A stretch of 64,000 nt of DNA from Polyangiaceae bacterium. GTDB lineage: Bacteria; Myxococcota_A; Polyangia; Polyangiales; Polyangiaceae. The position numbers and the translations under genes are program-made. Location of the stretch: contig JAWKRG010000006.1 in NCBI GenBank assembly GCA_041389725.1, positions 186,001 through 250,000 on the forward strand, read 5' to 3'. Below, one piece after another: positions 41,436 through 50,849 of the stretch; position 1 is the first letter of the stretch, and every line of letters begins with the position of its first letter. The notes under the pieces were generated by a model. It was given only the letters and a program-made list of their open reading frames with translations, ran no database searches and was not told the origin of the DNA.

Positions 41436-42313
41436 AGGTTCTGCTGACGGGATCCTCCGGCTTCCTCGGCACGCGTCTAGTCACCGAGTTGCGCCGCGCG
41501 GGCGCAACCGTCGTTCCAACCTCGCGCGGATCGACGGACGGCGTGCAATGTGACCTCGAGCATCCCGAGTCCCTGCGCGACGTTGTGCAACGCCAGGCCC
41601 CGGACGCAGTGGTGAACGCAGCAGCCTACGGGGCCATCAGCTCCCAAGCCGATGCCGTGCGCATGGCGCGCGTCAACGCGGTAGGGTGCCTGGCGCTGTT
41701 CGAAGCGGCGGAGGCCGCTGGCGTCACGCGCTTCGTCCACCTCGGTACGGCGTTCGAGTACGGACCGTGCACACAAGCCGTGGACGAGTCCTCGGCGCTT
41801 CAGCCCCTCGGCAGCTACGCGGCGAGCAAAGCCGCAGGCTCCTTGATGCTTCGCGAGCGGGCCCGGCGAGCGTCGCTGCCTGCGACCATCCTCAGGCTCT
41901 TCAACCTCTACGGTCGCGGAAATCGCTTGCCCCGCCTCGACGCGCAGATCGAGCGTGCTGCGACCGCGAGGGAGCCACTGTCGCTGACCGCGGGCGCGCA
42001 GCGCCGGGACTTCCTCGACGTGGGCTACGTCGCGGTGGCCATCGCGCGAGTAGTGCTGGCTCCAGCGGAACTGTTTCCTGCGGGCGCAACCCTCGATCTG
42101 GCGCGAGGCGTACCGTGGACCGTCCGGGAGTTCGCAGAGGCCTATGCGGCTGCCTTGGGCGCGGCGGACTTGCTTTGCTTCGGTCAGATGGCCGAACGCG
42201 CTGACGCCCCGAGCGACCTGTTCACCCACGCCGCGCGTTGGCGCGCGCTTGCCGAGCGCCTTGGCGTCGCGCCGCCCCTCGAGGCGGCGGCCGCGCTGGC
42301 TCAGGAGTCATGA
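41432..42313 (+). CDS. NAD-dependent epimerase/reductase (SDR), CDP-sugar pathway
   Basis: 293 aa from GTG 41432, overlapping the rfbG stop by 4 bases (GTGA). Rossmann start 'VLLTGSSGFLGTRLVTEL', Thr in 'HLGTAFEYGP' and 'SYAASKAAG' (YxxxK) are present. Coupled directly to rfbG, so it probably reduces or epimerises the 4-keto product to a CDP-6-deoxyhexose, as RfbJ/RfbS-type reductases do. Which stereochemistry is unknown. Confidence 0.85.
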   Translation: MKVLLTGSSGFLGTRLVTELRRAGATVVPTSRGSTDGVQCDLEHPESLRDVVQRQAPDAVVNAAAYGAISSQADAVRMARVNAVGCLALFEAAEAAGVTRFVHLGTAFEYGPCTQAVDESSALQPLGSYAASKAAGSLMLRERARRASLPATILRLFNLYGRGNRLPRLDAQIERAATAREPLSLTAGAQRRDFLDVGYVAVAIARVVLAPAELFPAGATLDLARGVPWTVREFAEAYAAALGAADLLCFGQMAERADAPSDLFTHAARWRALAERLGVAPPLEAAAALAQES

Positions 42314-42314
42314 C

Positions 42315-42401
42315 ATGGCCAGGATCCAATTCTTCGCCCGAGCCAACGTCGCGTCGCGACTCGTCGAACTGCTCCAACCGCTACTAGGCGGCGCCAGTTA
42401 G
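42315..42401 (+). CDS. Possible 28-residue peptide
   Basis: ATG 42315 to TAG 42401 in the 93-bp gap between the SDR gene and the next glycosyltransferase. The peptide (MARIQFFARANVASRLVELL, then about 8 more residues) could form one amphipathic helix. I see no clear ribosome site and no family. May be only leftover sequence. Confidence 0.15.
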   Translation: MARIQFFARANVASRLVELLQPLLGGAS

Positions 42402-42406
42402 GGACC

Positions 42407-43513
42407 ATGCGCGTCGCGATCCACGCGGGGACCCTGCGCGGCGCGGGCAGCCGCGCCGTCGGCAGTGCACTGGTCCGTGAGCTCTCGCGCCTCGAGACGC
42501 CACATCGTTTCATCGCCTTCGTGCCTGGGGAGTGGCCTCTGGAGAGCAGCGTCGTGGCCAAGATGATGGTGCTGAAGACTCGTCCGGGCCTCGCACGCAA
42601 GTTTGCCTTGGAGAACTTAGTGCTACCCCGAGCCCTGCGCGCCGCACGCTGCGACGCGTTGCTCTCCCTTGGCGACACGTCTTCTCTCTCACCCCAACGC
42701 CCGCATCTGCTGTTCGTCCAACAAGCGTTTCTCGCCTATCGCGAGCGTGACTGGGGGTTCTCGCCGCGGCCGCGCATGCGGGCCCGCATGCGAATGATGG
42801 CGGCATACTTCCAAGCCGGGCTGCCTCGGGTGGATCGAATCGTCGTGCAGACCGAGGACATGCGCCTGCATCTGTCGGAACGCTGGCGACTCGGCGCCGA
42901 CCGAGTTCACGTCATTCCGAGCGCCGTCGGCGGAGATGTCTTGGCGCGAAACGCGAGCGAGCCCCCGCCCCGAAGTCCAACTCGGCTCGTGAGCGTCACC
43001 AGCGCGGGCCCGCACAAGAACATCGAACTCTTCCCGGCGCTGCTGGCGGCCTTGCCGCCTCGCCACGACGCGGTTCGTCTCACGCTCACGTTGACGCGCT
43101 CGGATGCGCCCGCCCTCGTCGCCGAGGCGGAGCGGCTCGGCGTGGCGGACCGCATCGACTTCGTGGGCGCGGTGACCCGCGCGGACGTGATTCAGTTGCT
43201 GCAGGGAGCCGCGATCGCAGTCAGCCCGTCGCATCTGGAGAGCTTCGGTATCGGCTACTACGAAGCGCTGGCATTGGGCACGCCTCAGGTCGTTGCCGAC
43301 CTTGGTTTTGCGCGGGAGGCGTGCGGGGACGCCGCGCGCTACGCCGATGCAGACGCGCCCGAGGAGTTCGCAGCCCGCGTCACGGAACTACTCGACTCGG
43401 AGCAAGCTCGACGCGAATCGAGCTTGGCCGCGCGCAAACGCTTCGAGGCCATCCACGTACCTTGGACGGAGATCGCTCGACGCTATCTCCGACATCTGGA
43501 GGCGATTGCGTGA
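42407..43513 (+). CDS. Glycosyltransferase, GT4-like
   Basis: 368 aa from ATG 42407. Features: 'TRLVSVTSAGPHKNIELFPA' and 'AIAVSPSHLESFGIGYYEALALGTPQV' (donor-binding E-x7-E) in the GT-B C-terminal half. Follows the CDP-sugar genes in the plus-strand operon; a plausible acceptor-side partner, but donor and linkage cannot be read. Its stop overlaps the next gene's ATG by one base (TGATG at 43511-43515). Confidence 0.87.
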   Translation: MRVAIHAGTLRGAGSRAVGSALVRELSRLETPHRFIAFVPGEWPLESSVVAKMMVLKTRPGLARKFALENLVLPRALRAARCDALLSLGDTSSLSPQRPHLLFVQQAFLAYRERDWGFSPRPRMRARMRMMAAYFQAGLPRVDRIVVQTEDMRLHLSERWRLGADRVHVIPSAVGGDVLARNASEPPPRSPTRLVSVTSAGPHKNIELFPALLAALPPRHDAVRLTLTLTRSDAPALVAEAERLGVADRIDFVGAVTRADVIQLLQGAAIAVSPSHLESFGIGYYEALALGTPQVVADLGFAREACGDAARYADADAPEEFAARVTELLDSEQARRESSLAARKRFEAIHVPWTEIARRYLRHLEAIA

Positions 43514-44655
43514 TGCGTGATCTCCTCGTCCTCAATCAGAGTCAGAGCCCGGCATTTCAGCACATGCTGGAACGCGCCGCGGGCGAGGCGCGCGTGCGCT
43601 TCATCACTGGCACCCCTTTCGCCACTGTTCGCCCCGAAACAGTGGTCGAGGTTGCGCCCAGCTACGATCGCCGCAGTCTCGCGCGCCGCGCCGTCTCCTG
43701 GGCGCACTACATGCTGTGGACTGGGGCGCGCTCGCTCCAACTCCCCGGGCGCCCCTTCGTGCTGGCGGTCACCAATCCCCCCGCCCTGCCCCATTTGGCC
43801 TGGGCCTTGTCGAGCCTACGCGGTCTCGACTACGGCCTGCTGATCTGGGACATCTATCCCGACCACTTGGTCAAGGTCGGCTTCGTCTCCGAGGCGTCGC
43901 CACTCGTGCGAGCATGGCATGCCGCCAATCGGCGAGCCCTGTCCCGCGCTCGCTTCGTGGTGACCCTGGGGGATGCCATGGCGGATGCCTTGAGCACAGA
44001 AGCGCCGGACGCGAACCTACAGGTCATTCCGAATTGGGCCGACACGGAAGCGATTCGACCGCTACCACGCGCGGACAACCCCTACGCCAAGCGCCTGCGC
44101 ATCGGGGACGAGTTGGTGGTGATGTACTCCGGAAATCTGGGCGCGACCCACGGTCTCGCCGGGCTGCTCGGCGCGGCGGCTCGCCTGCGCGAAGATCGCC
44201 GACTGCGTTTCCTGATCATCGGAGAAGGACTCGGGCGCGCCGCGATCGAAGCCGCCGTCGCTCGTGATCGCCTAGACAACGTCACGCTGATGGATCCCGT
44301 GCCGTGGGAAGACCTGCGCTACACCCTTCCTCTCGCCGACGTTGCCATCGTTTCCCAAGCGCCGGGCACCGAGCACCTGTCGGTGCCCAGCAAGACGTAC
44401 TCGTCCCTGGCTGCGGGCTCCGCGCTCTTGGCGCTCACGGCTAGAGGTACCGATCTGGCGCGACTGGTCGCAGCCCACGAGGTGGGGACGACCTGCGATC
44501 GCGACGACGGTGGGGCAATCGCGTCGTTGCTGGCAACTTGGGCGGGGTCGCGCGCACTTGGTTCGCTGCGAACACGATCACGACAGGTGGCTGAGCGTGA
44601 GTTCAGCGCCGAATCCATCACAGAACGCTGGCGAACCTTGCTGCAAACCTCCTGA
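43513..44655 (+). CDS. Glycosyltransferase, GT4 (WbuB-like)
   Basis: 380 aa from ATG 43513. 'VVMYSGNLGATHGLAGLLGA' and 'VPSKTYSSLAAGSALLALT' are typical of the WbuB/GT4 group that acts beside bacillosamine- or fucosamine-type primers. The next gene is a priming sugar transferase, and such transferases often pair with this GT type, so it may add the second sugar. Coupled by a 1-bp overlap to the previous glycosyltransferase. Confidence 0.88.
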   Translation: MRDLLVLNQSQSPAFQHMLERAAGEARVRFITGTPFATVRPETVVEVAPSYDRRSLARRAVSWAHYMLWTGARSLQLPGRPFVLAVTNPPALPHLAWALSSLRGLDYGLLIWDIYPDHLVKVGFVSEASPLVRAWHAANRRALSRARFVVTLGDAMADALSTEAPDANLQVIPNWADTEAIRPLPRADNPYAKRLRIGDELVVMYSGNLGATHGLAGLLGAAARLREDRRLRFLIIGEGLGRAAIEAAVARDRLDNVTLMDPVPWEDLRYTLPLADVAIVSQAPGTEHLSVPSKTYSSLAAGSALLALTARGTDLARLVAAHEVGTTCDRDDGGAIASLLATWAGSRALGSLRTRSRQVAEREFSAESITERWRTLLQTS

Positions 44656-44679
44656 CTCTCGCCCTGCCTGGATGCTACT

Positions 44680-45336
44680 GTGTCCCTCGTGACTTTCCGA
44701 AGCTCCCTCGCTCACCGTGCCAAGCGCGCCCTCGACGTACTCGGCGCGGGCGTCGGTCTTCTGGCAACGAGCCCGATTCTCCTGGCCAGCGCGGTCGCCG
44801 TTCGCGTGACCATGGGCTCACCGATGTTCTTCAGTCAGCTGCGCCCCGGTCGGCACGGGAAGCCCTTTCGTATCTACAAGCTCCGCACCATGCGCCACGC
44901 CGACGGCGATAAGGTCTGGTTTCGGAGCGACGCGGAACGCCTGACTCCCCTGGGGGCCTTCTTGCGCAAGTCGAGCATCGACGAACTGCCAGAGCTGTTC
45001 AATGTCTTGCAGGGCAACATGAGCCTGGTCGGCCCTCGTCCGCTTTTGATGGAGTACCTCGACAAATACACGCCCGAGGAAAACCGCCGCCACGACGTGC
45101 TACCAGGCATCACCGGTTGGGCCCAAGTCAATGGTCGGCAGTCCATCTCGTTCAGCGAACGCCTGCGCCTCGATGTTTGGTACGTCGACAACTGGAGCTT
45201 GGCGTTGGACCTCAAGATCCTGTTCATGACGGTCGCTCAGGTCTTCAGTGGCACCGACGTCCTGCCCGGACAAAACGTCGACGACGTCGACGACTTGGGA
45301 TTGAGCGCTGACCGACAACGCGTAGGTGCGGCGTGA
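44680..45336 (+). CDS. Undecaprenyl-phosphate sugar phosphotransferase (PglC/WbaP-type)
   Basis: 218 aa from GTG 44680 (GTG 44689 possible). One membrane re-entrant helix near 'GAGVGLLATSPILLASAVAV', then 'PFRIYKLRTM', 'SSIDELPELFNVLQGNMSLV', 'GPRPLLMEYL' and 'PGITGWAQVNGR': the bacterial sugar transferase domain (PF02397). The short form without extra N-terminal helices matches PglC. Moves a sugar-1-phosphate to undecaprenyl phosphate to begin the repeat unit; the WbpM-type product made in this window would fit. Confidence 0.94.
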   Translation: MSLVTFRSSLAHRAKRALDVLGAGVGLLATSPILLASAVAVRVTMGSPMFFSQLRPGRHGKPFRIYKLRTMRHADGDKVWFRSDAERLTPLGAFLRKSSIDELPELFNVLQGNMSLVGPRPLLMEYLDKYTPEENRRHDVLPGITGWAQVNGRQSISFSERLRLDVWYVDNWSLALDLKILFMTVAQVFSGTDVLPGQNVDDVDDLGLSADRQRVGAA

Positions 45337-45866
45337 ACTTCTCACTGGAAGGTGCCTTGCTGCGTCGGCCCGAGCCCAAGGACGTCGACGCTTTGTACGC
45401 ACAGAAGAACGATCCCGAGGTTGCCAATGCCCTCGGTGGGTTCTCCATGGGCTACGCCCGTGCCGACATTTCCGAGTGGGTGGAGCGACATCGCCGGATG
45501 GGCGGTGAGCTGATCTGGGTCATTGCTGCCACGTCGGACGATACGTGTTTGGGTCACGTGGGGCTCTACAACATCGACCATCGCATTCGAAAGGCTGAGT
45601 TCGCGATCATGCTCGGTGCCAAGGAGCGACAAGGACAGGGTCTGGGCAAGCGCGTCACTCGCTTCGTGCTCGACTACGCCTTCGACAATCTGAACCTGAA
45701 CCGCGTGGAACTGAGCCTGTTGGCGAGCAACGCTCGCGCCAAAAGGCTCTACGATTCTCTCGGCTTCGTCCAAGAGGGCGTCCAGCGTCAGGCACAGTTC
45801 AAGAATGGCGAGTACCTGGATGTGATCCTGATGTCGCTCCTTCGCGACGAGTGGACGCAGCACTGA
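45333..45866 (+). CDS. GNAT acetyltransferase (RimJ/PseH-like)
   Basis: 177 aa from GTG 45333, overlapping the priming transferase stop (GTGA). 'EFAIMLGAKERQGQGLGKRV' is GNAT motif A; the end 'VEGVQRQ' region ('LGFVQEGVQRQAQFKNGEYL') is typical of RimJ/RimL and of sugar N-acetyltransferases. Being tied to a PglC-type gene, it probably acetylates the amino sugar made by a DegT-type aminotransferase. Amino-acid acetylation is an alternative. Confidence 0.82.
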   Translation: MNFSLEGALLRRPEPKDVDALYAQKNDPEVANALGGFSMGYARADISEWVERHRRMGGELIWVIAATSDDTCLGHVGLYNIDHRIRKAEFAIMLGAKERQGQGLGKRVTRFVLDYAFDNLNLNRVELSLLASNARAKRLYDSLGFVQEGVQRQAQFKNGEYLDVILMSLLRDEWTQH

Positions 45867-45869
45867 GCA

Positions 45870-47033
45870 ATGTGCGCCCAGTCGAAGTTTGCGCAGGATG
45901 GTCCCCTCCCGCGCGCGCTCCTGCTGGCCTGTCGCGGCCGCCGATCCAACGCAGAGAACCAGCTCTTGCGCGAGCTGGCAGATGCAGTGGATGTAGGGGA
46001 ACTACGGCGCGCGGCACGCGCGAACAAGATCGAGGCCCTGGTGGGTGTGGGGCTCAGGGAAGCCTGCGCGGGAGTTCTCCCGGGCGACTGGGAGCAAGCG
46101 CTGGCTGAGAATGCCAGGCGTGTCGAGCGGCTACTATCGGCGGCCGCATCATGCAGCGTCGCGCTCGGAGCGGCTGGCATCCCCTGTGCTCTGATCGAAG
46201 GAGGCGGCACACTCCTCGGCAGTGATCTTCCCCTAGAAGCCTACGGTGCTGGGGACTTCGACTTCTTGGTGCCAGAGAGTGCATGGCCCCAAGTGCCTGG
46301 AGTCATGGCGGACCTTGGTTATCTGCCCAAGGATCGCCGCAGTCGGCCCACCTATCGCGTGGAGTTCTGCCGCGAGGACGACGACCGCTATATCGAGATC
46401 GGATCTCGCCCATTCGATCGCATGTGGCTTCCGTTGCTGTACCGCGACCGAAGCCCTGAGTGGCTGCGCCAGCGCATCCCATCGAAGCGCCGGCCCGAGC
46501 TCCATGTTCTGGCTCCCACGGACCACCTGCTCCAGGTGTGCTTTCACACCTCGCTCCACTCCTACGTTCGTTCGCCCGGAGTGCGATTGCATGTCGATGT
46601 CGATCGCACAGTGCGGGACAACGCCATCGACTGGACCGCGTTCAACCAAGGTGTTCGCGCCATGGGGATTGCCCGTCGCGCTTTTTTTTCACTGTGGATG
46701 GCCAAGGATCTGCTGGACACCCCCATTCCCGGTGAGGTTCTAGTTGCGCTCTCGCCTGGGAGGATACGCCGCTTGCTCGTGGGCAGGCTCTTGGCCGAAG
46801 ACGGCGTACTGGCGAACGGTCGCCCCAAGTTGACCCGTGGTCGGACTATTGCGCTGGACATGATGCTCGAAGCGAAGGGGCTCGCGCGTTGGTTCATCAA
46901 CGCAGCACTGCCCCCGGAGGCCTGGCTCCGTGATCACTTCGAGCGGGGCGACACGGCACGGCTTCCGCTGGCGCTGCTTCATTTGCAGCGCTACCGCAGC
47001 GCCCTCGGCGAATGGCGCCCCGGTACGGACTAG
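45870..47033 (+). CDS. Nucleotidyltransferase-fold protein (PF14907 type)
   Basis: 387 aa from ATG 45870, three bases after the GNAT stop. 'IPCALIEGGGTLLGSDLPLE' and 'AYGAGDFDFLVPES' give the G-G/S and DxD elements of the uncharacterised nucleotidyltransferase family PF14907, common in polysaccharide and antibiotic loci. Suggested role: activating or transferring a nucleotide or phospho-group to a sugar; no substrate is known. Confidence 0.75.
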   Translation: MCAQSKFAQDGPLPRALLLACRGRRSNAENQLLRELADAVDVGELRRAARANKIEALVGVGLREACAGVLPGDWEQALAENARRVERLLSAAASCSVALGAAGIPCALIEGGGTLLGSDLPLEAYGAGDFDFLVPESAWPQVPGVMADLGYLPKDRRSRPTYRVEFCREDDDRYIEIGSRPFDRMWLPLLYRDRSPEWLRQRIPSKRRPELHVLAPTDHLLQVCFHTSLHSYVRSPGVRLHVDVDRTVRDNAIDWTAFNQGVRAMGIARRAFFSLWMAKDLLDTPIPGEVLVALSPGRIRRLLVGRLLAEDGVLANGRPKLTRGRTIALDMMLEAKGLARWFINAALPPEAWLRDHFERGDTARLPLALLHLQRYRSALGEWRPGTD

Positions 47034-47112
47034 GCTCTTGACAGCGCTCCCCGACGCGGTACGTGTGAGGATTGGCGTGGGGGTGTTTTCTCCGCGTCCA
47101 GAAAGGGTAGCA

Positions 47113-48561
47113 ATGCGGCAGTGGATGTGGAGCACGGGCCTGCTCGGCCTGATGCTGGGGTGCGGCGGCGTGGTGGATGACGCTGACGAGGGCGCGGTGC
47201 GTAGCGCAGCAAAGGCAGACCAGTCATGGGTGACTCGTTTGGGTGGGTCACGCAGTACGTGCTCCCCGAGGCTCGACTACCTGTGCTTCGACGACGCCCG
47301 GGTGATGGCCTTGCACGTGCGAAGCAACGGATCCCTCGTCGTGGCGGGAGCCTTCGCGGGGCGAGTCCAAGCCGGAGCCCAGACCCTCGAGTCTCATTTT
47401 GCACAGGCCAACTACCCGCCTGACTGGCCGATCAGCGACGTGTTCGTGGCCGAAGTCGATGCGACCGGCGACATCTCCTGGGCCGTGCCCTTTGGCGGCC
47501 GGGACAACGATTGGATCTACGGCATTGCCGAGGACGATATCGGCAACATCTTCGTGACCGGAACCTTCGCCCTTCCGTTGACGCTCGGGGCCACCACGTT
47601 GACCACACGCGGCAGCGTGGACGTGTTCGTTGCCAAGCTTTCCCCTCAAGGACAACCGCTATGGGCGACGTCAGCGGGCAGCCCAACCTACGACTACTCC
47701 CAAGGTCTGGTTCTGCGTGGAAGTTCCGTATTCGTTGCCGGCGCAGTGAGCGGAAGCGCGCAGTTCGGCGCAGTCGCGACCCAGGGCTCTGGGTTGTCCG
47801 ACGGCTTTTTGGCCGAACTGCGGCAATCCGATGGAACTTGGCTGGCCGCGAAAGCCTTTGGCGGGCCGGGGCCCGATGCAGCCCGAGCGATTGCCCTCGA
47901 CGAACACGACGACGTGCTCGTAGGCGGCTACATCGGCGAAGACGCTTCGGTCCTGGGTCTGCCGGCAAGCGTACAAGGCAATCGCAGCGCGTTCCTGGTG
48001 GGAGTGTCCCCCGGACTATTGGCGACCGAGTTGCTGACGGCGACAGGAACCGGCGACTCCAGCGTCGAGGCGATCGCCGTTTCGAGCAACGGCCACATAG
48101 CCGTGGGCGGGTGGTACACCGGCGGCTTCGGCCTCGGCTCCCTGGTTGGCTCCACGGGCACCGACTTCGACGGCTTCCTTGCTCGACTCGACGACTGGCA
48201 GGTGGCCGAAGGCTACACCTTGTCCGGCCCCGACGACTGCACGGTCCACGGTGTGGCAATCGAGCCTTCGCGCCGAATGTACGCCGTCGGAAGCTTCACG
48301 GGAGCAGTGACCTTCAACGGCCGCACATTGCTGTCGGCCGGCGCGTCGGATGCCTTGGCCGTGGGAACCCACGACGGCAAGACCTCTCTGCTGGCCCGCG
48401 CCGGCGGTACTCTCGACGATGGCGCGCGCGCGGTAGCGGCGCTTTCGAACCACTCGGTGTGGGTGGGAGGGCGAGTTCGCGGGGCTGCGGACTTCGAGGG
48501 AACGCCAACATCCGGCTCTGGCTTCGCCGACGCCTTCGTCTGGCGTTTGCGGGGCGACTGA
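47113..48561 (+). CDS. Lipoprotein with SBBP-type propeller repeats
   Basis: 482 aa from ATG 47113, giving the lipobox GLMLGC; the upstream frame lies inside the previous gene. Repeats such as 'VFVAEVDATGDISWAVPFGG' and 'GIAEDDIGNIFVTGTFALPL' are SBBP beta-propeller units (PF06739). Exported and likely surface-exposed; perhaps binds or organises the polymer. No known enzymatic residues. Confidence 0.85.
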   Translation: MRQWMWSTGLLGLMLGCGGVVDDADEGAVRSAAKADQSWVTRLGGSRSTCSPRLDYLCFDDARVMALHVRSNGSLVVAGAFAGRVQAGAQTLESHFAQANYPPDWPISDVFVAEVDATGDISWAVPFGGRDNDWIYGIAEDDIGNIFVTGTFALPLTLGATTLTTRGSVDVFVAKLSPQGQPLWATSAGSPTYDYSQGLVLRGSSVFVAGAVSGSAQFGAVATQGSGLSDGFLAELRQSDGTWLAAKAFGGPGPDAARAIALDEHDDVLVGGYIGEDASVLGLPASVQGNRSAFLVGVSPGLLATELLTATGTGDSSVEAIAVSSNGHIAVGGWYTGGFGLGSLVGSTGTDFDGFLARLDDWQVAEGYTLSGPDDCTVHGVAIEPSRRMYAVGSFTGAVTFNGRTLLSAGASDALAVGTHDGKTSLLARAGGTLDDGARAVAALSNHSVWVGGRVRGAADFEGTPTSGSGFADAFVWRLRGD

Positions 48562-48729
48562 AGTCAGACACGCGCGAGTCGCACGACGGAAGGGCCGACC
48601 ACGACCACTCCGATAGCACCGCGACTCTGCGAGAGCGCCAAGTCACTGCGCGTCCAGACCCCGAGTATGCGTTCGACGCGGATCCCCCGGTTTGCTCCGC
48701 GACTCCGGCGCGACTATAGACCCGCCGTC

Positions 48730-49791
48730 ATGGCTCTTCCCTTCGAACATGGCTCCGAGCTGACGCTGCCCTGGCTGACGGCTGCGGCGGGTGTGCGAGC
48801 CGAGGCGCCCTGGGAGCCGGCGGGGCGCAGCTACGGAAGTGGGCGGGACGCGCTGCGCGCTGTGCTGCGCCATGGTCGAGTGCGACACGGCTGGAGTCGG
48901 CTACAGGTGCCGTCGTACCTATGCCAGGAGGTGGTCCAGAGCGCGCTCGAAGAAATCGAGGTCGCCAGCTACGACGACAGACCCGATCGCAATGAGCCGC
49001 GGCGATTGGACGCGCGCCCCGGGGACGTCGTCTTGGACGTGAACTACTTCGGGCTTCGCGAAGCCAGCCACGCCCTCTCGGTTCCCGAAGGCGTGGCGTT
49101 GATCGAAGATCACACCCACGACCCTTGGTCTGACTGGGCGCAGAGCTCGCGCGCCGACTACGCCATCGCGTCGTTGCGCAAGACGTTGCCGGTGCCCGAG
49201 GGAGGCGTGCTTTGGTCGCCCGCGAGTCACGCGCTGCCGCCCGAACTCGCGGCCACAGCGTTGCGAAGCCAGGGCAGCGCCGACAAGCTGGCGGGGATGT
49301 GGCTGAAGAGCCTGTATCTCGCGGGCCACGACGTCGAGAAGGATCAGTTTCGCCGGCTGGCGTTGAGCGGCGAAGCGCACATCGCCGACGGCGAGATCTC
49401 GGGCATGTGTCGCGCCACTCGCGCGCTGCTCCCGGCGCTGCCCACCGAGACCTGGCGCGCCCAGCGACAGCGGAACTTCTCCATCGTGAGCGCTGCTGCC
49501 AGCACCTGGAAGCGCGCACGCTTGCTCGCACCGACGACTGGCGTCCCCTTTTGCCTCGCGGTCGTGTGCAATGACGCGGAGCACCGCGAGGCGGCGCGGT
49601 CGGCCCTGATTCGAGACTGCATCTATCCTGCGGTGCTCTGGCCCCTCGAGTCGCCCGCAGTCGCAGTCGGCAGGGCCGACGTGGAGCTCTCGCGGCGCCT
49701 GCTGACCCTGCACTGCGACTATCGCTACGATACCCCACACATGCAGCGCGTGGCGGAACGCCTCTGCGTCGCACTGGGAGAAGCGTCGTGA
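48730..49791 (+). CDS. PLP-fold aminotransferase-like protein
   Basis: 353 aa from ATG 48730. Fold type I features: 'GRSYGSGRDALRAVL', 'GVALIEDHTHDPW' (Asp loop) and 'IASLRKTLPVPEGGVLW', with the PLP lysine in LRKT. It is short and lacks the usual DegT spacing. Its GTGA stop overlaps the FemAB-like gene at 49788. Possibly links an amino acid or amine to a polymer, or acts on a keto sugar. The exact reaction is unclear. Confidence 0.72.
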   Translation: MALPFEHGSELTLPWLTAAAGVRAEAPWEPAGRSYGSGRDALRAVLRHGRVRHGWSRLQVPSYLCQEVVQSALEEIEVASYDDRPDRNEPRRLDARPGDVVLDVNYFGLREASHALSVPEGVALIEDHTHDPWSDWAQSSRADYAIASLRKTLPVPEGGVLWSPASHALPPELAATALRSQGSADKLAGMWLKSLYLAGHDVEKDQFRRLALSGEAHIADGEISGMCRATRALLPALPTETWRAQRQRNFSIVSAAASTWKRARLLAPTTGVPFCLAVVCNDAEHREAARSALIRDCIYPAVLWPLESPAVAVGRADVELSRRLLTLHCDYRYDTPHMQRVAERLCVALGEAS

Positions 49792-50849
49792 GTTTTCAGG
49801 TACTGGCGGCCGACCGCGCCGACGAGCGTGCGTCGTGGCTCGCGCGCTGGGAGGGCTCTGAAGATCGTGAGCCTTTCGCTCACCCCGCCTACGTGGAGCT
49901 TTTCGCCAAGGCCGAGGAGCGCGCTCTCTGCGCGCATGCGGCCCACGAAGGTGGGGAGGTGCTCTACCCACTGATTCGCCGCCCGCTGGCATCGCTGCCT
50001 TGGGCAACCGGCGACCGAGCCGCGGACCTCACTTCTCCCTACGGCTACGGTGGTCCGTTCGCCAGCGGCAGTGCCGTAGGCCAGGGAGACGAGTTCTGGC
50101 GCAGCTTCGACAATTGGAGCGCGGACGAAGGAATCGTGACCTCGTTCACCCGCCTTTCCTTGTTCGAGACGCAGCTGCCCGGCCTTCCTGCTGCGGCTGA
50201 CGCTCTGTTTCCCAACGTCGTGCGCTCTCTCGAGCTGGACGAAGAAGGCTTGTGGCGCGACTACGCGCACAAGGTGCGCAAGAACGTCAACAAGGCCAAG
50301 CGCAGTGGCCTGCGAGTCGAGATCGACGAAACCGGCGCGCGCCTCACGGACTTCCTGAGCATCTACGCCTCGACCATGGACCGCCGGGATGCGCGTGAGG
50401 ACTACTACTTCCCGGAAACCTTCTTTCGCACCATCGTCGAACGGATGCCCGGCAGCTACGTCTTCGCCCACGTATTGGACGGCGATCACGTCGTCTCGAC
50501 GGAGCTGGTTCTGCGCAGCCGCCACTATCTCTACTCCTTCCTTGGCGGCACGCTGGCCGAGGCCTTCGACAAACGTCCCAATGACCTCCTCAAGCACGAG
50601 GTGACCCTCTGGGGCATGAGCGCCGGGCTCCGCGCCTACGTGCTCGGCGGCGGCTACGGCGAAGCCGACGGCATCTTTCGCTACAAGCTCTCTTTTGCGC
50701 CGCAAGGCGAGCACCCTTTTCGCGTCCTTCGGCGCGTCCACGACACGGCCGGCCTGGAGCGCTTGCTCGCCCTACGCGCTGCCGACGCGGAGCGTTCGGG
50801 CGCGACCGTTCAGCCGCGCGACGGCTTCTTTCCTCCGTATCGCAGCTAG
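49788..50849 (+). CDS. FemAB/BioF2-like GNAT acyltransferase
   Basis: 353 aa, GTG start 49788. Two GNAT-like halves; 'DYAHKVRKNVNKAKRSGLRV' and 'YVFAHVLDGDHVVSTELVLR', then 'PNDLLKHEVTLWGMSAGLRA', typical of the FemAB-related group PF13480 found in exopolysaccharide and exosortase gene sets. These add an amino-acyl or acyl group. Coupled to the PLP-fold gene, so the two may make an amino-acyl substituent of the glycan. Confidence 0.82.
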   Translation: MSFQVLAADRADERASWLARWEGSEDREPFAHPAYVELFAKAEERALCAHAAHEGGEVLYPLIRRPLASLPWATGDRAADLTSPYGYGGPFASGSAVGQGDEFWRSFDNWSADEGIVTSFTRLSLFETQLPGLPAAADALFPNVVRSLELDEEGLWRDYAHKVRKNVNKAKRSGLRVEIDETGARLTDFLSIYASTMDRRDAREDYYFPETFFRTIVERMPGSYVFAHVLDGDHVVSTELVLRSRHYLYSFLGGTLAEAFDKRPNDLLKHEVTLWGMSAGLRAYVLGGGYGEADGIFRYKLSFAPQGEHPFRVLRRVHDTAGLERLLALRAADAERSGATVQPRDGFFPPYRS

